Of a stretch of 52,500 nucleotides of DNA, positions 50,321 to 52,500 are shown in pieces. The notes under the pieces were generated by a model, which was not told where the DNA came from, did no database searches, and was given only the letters and a program-made list of their open reading frames with translations. The DNA lies in NCBI GenBank assembly GCA_030141605.1, contig JAQGDQ010000034.1:523501-576000 (forward strand). Direction: 5' to 3'. The position numbers were made by a program, and so were the translations under genes. This stretch comes from Tubiluchus corallicola. Lineage: Eukaryota > Priapulida > Priapulimorpha > Priapulimorphida > Tubiluchidae. Within the stretch, counting starts at the first letter, position 1, and each line of letters begins with the position of its first letter.

Positions 50321-52500
50321 TTTGAAAATTGAGGAATGATTCAGAGACTTATATGGAAAGTAGTGTAAATGCTTTGAGTGAAACCACTAAAGGTTTCTTG
50401 AGAATGAACGCATCTTGTTAAAGAAACACTGAAATATTATAAGACTGAAAAGAAATAAAATGCATCATATCACGAGCAATGTTTCATATTAAGCCAGTAA
50501 AGATATACTGCTAAAGGAATCTCAAGCACCTGCCTGGTCACTCGAGCTAGTTGTAACTTTTTAAACACCAAACTGGATTTTGTTTTAGGTAAACTCCACC
50601 TAATTTTTTTTTCGCCAAAAGCACTACTATGGATTCATAACGTAGGTGTCAGTCAGTCATTAAACAGCAGCTACGTATGTAGTAACGAGCAAAATAGCAC
50701 TACTTAAAATCATTTAAAATACAAAGATATGCCCAAATGCTAGCCTTACTCTTAGTAATTTTATCTTACTGAAGAATAAGTGAGATTATGTGCATTTTAA
50801 AATTTAGACTTTTTACGTGAGTTTTGTTATCAGTCAGTTTTTTTGTTTTACTCTCTAGCTCTGAAGACATTTAACTCAAAGCAGAATTTTACGACATGTA
50901 TGCTTCACTTAACATGAGATAGTAATGAAATAACTCAAAGACATTCATACATAAAAAGATAAAAAATTAAATTCCAAAAAGATATAAATGAATTATGTGA
51001 ATTATAACAATGACAGACAAAATATCAATGCAAATAATTACAAATATGCAGTCTGATTTATAATAATAATAATATGTACCAACAAAGCAGGTAAATTAGG
51101 TCAACACAACATATATCGCTAATTATATGTTGCTAATATGTTACAGTGATGACTTATTAGCTAAGAAATTCAAAAATGGTGTGAAAATACTACTAAACTA
51201 TGGTAATCCGATAAGGAGCATATTAGTAACTAAAGGAGGATAGGCTTTCCATACAACAAACACTGAGTGAAACAAAGAAAATGCCAGACCCATAAGCAAG
51301 CCTTGCAGAAAACCCATGAGCTTGTAAAAGTAGAATGACAATCGAAAACAAGCACATAATAGAACGGACAGAAATAGAAAAGTGAAAACAGCAAATATGA
51401 AGTAAAGCTATGCAGGACATTGGGACACCAGAAAAGCGAATATTTATAAGAAAAATACTAGAAGAACACAACGTCACAGCAGCATCCATTGCATAGTATA
51501 AAAACCCTTGGAAAAGTACAATTTCATACAGTTGAATTTACATTGTACTTTTCCAAGTATTTTCTGGTATTGTCATCTATTGTCAAAGAAAATGTTAAAA
51601 TAAGGTTAAAAACCTGACTTAAGAGTGATGAAAACGTCACATAGATAAACAAAACTAAGAAAGTAGCAAGCACTATATGCTTTGCAAAGCACTCCAGAAA
51701 AGCAGCATTTACTAGCAAAGCCTAAAAATGCTGTAAGGAGAGCAGAAGTGATTTTAAAACAGCACGAACATTGATTACGAAAAAATACCCTTAATGATGT
51801 GAAAGAATGAATGTGAGACAGAAAAGTAAGAACTGGATAAAAGCTTCAAAAGTAGGTAGTAGGATTTCAGTGTGATGATTCAGATAACAAAATATGGCAC
51901 AGAAAGCTAAAATCTTAAACAAACTTGGGGATATAACTCGTTAATTGAACACACAAATTTTGCTCTAGAAAAACTCAGTACACGTAAAAGCGAAAAACAT
52001 GCAAAAGCAATGAGTTGATACGCGCTGGAAAAGACAAGAAATAAAACAAAGACACTGACAACCAGCTGAGTGATATCAAGTAGTTCAGATGCAAAGTGCA
52101 TAGACAAGAGACAGTAGTGATGGGCAATTATTACACATTAATTGAATTAGTCAAGATTAATGTCACCAGTAAATCGAAATAAATGGGATTTACAGCATAT
52201 AAAATAGGTGATAATACACCACCTTGTCCGGCACCTGTTTTTATACAAAATTGGGTGCTATATTGATCTTGCCATTTGACACAGCCCATAAGTTTACTAT
52301 GTCAGTTCATTAACACTTTAACAAATATCTTGTGAACCCGTTTATCTAGCAGTACATTATCAATGTTTATGACCAGCTCAATCGTAAAGTGATCTGATAA
52401 ATTATCACCATCATTTAAAAACCTCATATTATCTAGATTATATTTCAATCATTGTGAGCAAATTATATGATCAATATGACTAAAAGGCAGTGTGCTAAAC
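50321..52500 (-). other. Upstream intron of the PCBP gene, no exon seen
   Basis: No KH-encoding segment (first half of KH3, GxxG loop) was found on the - strand up to the right edge, so this is taken as intron. From 51180 to 52110 the + strand is purine-leaning. A hairpin sits at 51507-51557. Confidence 0.4.
51507..51557. repeat. 16-bp perfect inverted repeat
   Basis: CTTGGAAAAGTACAAT (51507-51522) and its exact reverse complement (51542-51557) flank a 19-base loop. It may be the core of a small foldback element. Confidence 0.75.

Overview
The window is eukaryotic, AT-rich (roughly one third GC by eye) and invertebrate. Its genes are far apart, its introns run to kilobases, and it holds many decayed transposable elements. 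Three things suggest an arthropod: a mariner relic whose C-terminal peptide ends in the ATNGAHIE motif common in arthropod elements, a small Gly/Tyr-rich secreted (cuticle-like) exon, and a mub/PCBP-type KH gene. This is an inference and the species cannot be named.

Layout. At 2-193 is the C-terminal tail of an unidentified gene (+) with its 3' UTR. At 2766-7375 lies a complete four-exon FAIM gene (+); its second intron uses a GC-AG splice pair. At 13953-19667 is a full-length LAR-type receptor tyrosine phosphatase (-) of 1904 residues in one uninterrupted coding exon, with a probable spliced 5' UTR. At 25357-33504 is a second giant single-exon gene (+), a 2715-residue polycystin-1-family protein. 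It has a 32-cysteine block and a PLAT domain placed before the GPS, in addition to the usual PLAT after the first membrane segment. A decayed copy of part of its Cys-rich block lies about 0.3 kb downstream. At 34927-35169 (-) is a Gly/Tyr-rich terminal exon with an in-frame TAG. From about 35.5 to 44 kb I see no gene, only repeats. At 44032-50098 (-) are the last two coding exons of a poly(C)-binding protein (second half of KH3 plus C-terminal tail); the rest of that gene lies beyond the right edge.

Mobile DNA. Two non-autonomous Helitron-like copies stand head-to-tail at 23400-25144, and a short third copy at 35306-35508 shows the expected A|TC...CTAG|T termini. There are LINE reverse-transcriptase fragments in both introns flanking FAIM exon 2 and again near 35.9 kb. 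Several TIR/MITE elements are bounded by TA or imperfect 8-bp target duplications. There are also a tRNA-derived SINE, foldback repeats and long microsatellites.

The genes do not form a pathway. FAIM is a cytosolic survival factor, LAR an axon/synapse adhesion phosphatase, the polycystin a large receptor-channel-like membrane protein, and PCBP an RNA-binding regulator. The shared oddity is that two neighbouring large genes lack coding introns while the FAIM and PCBP genes in the same window have ordinary introns.
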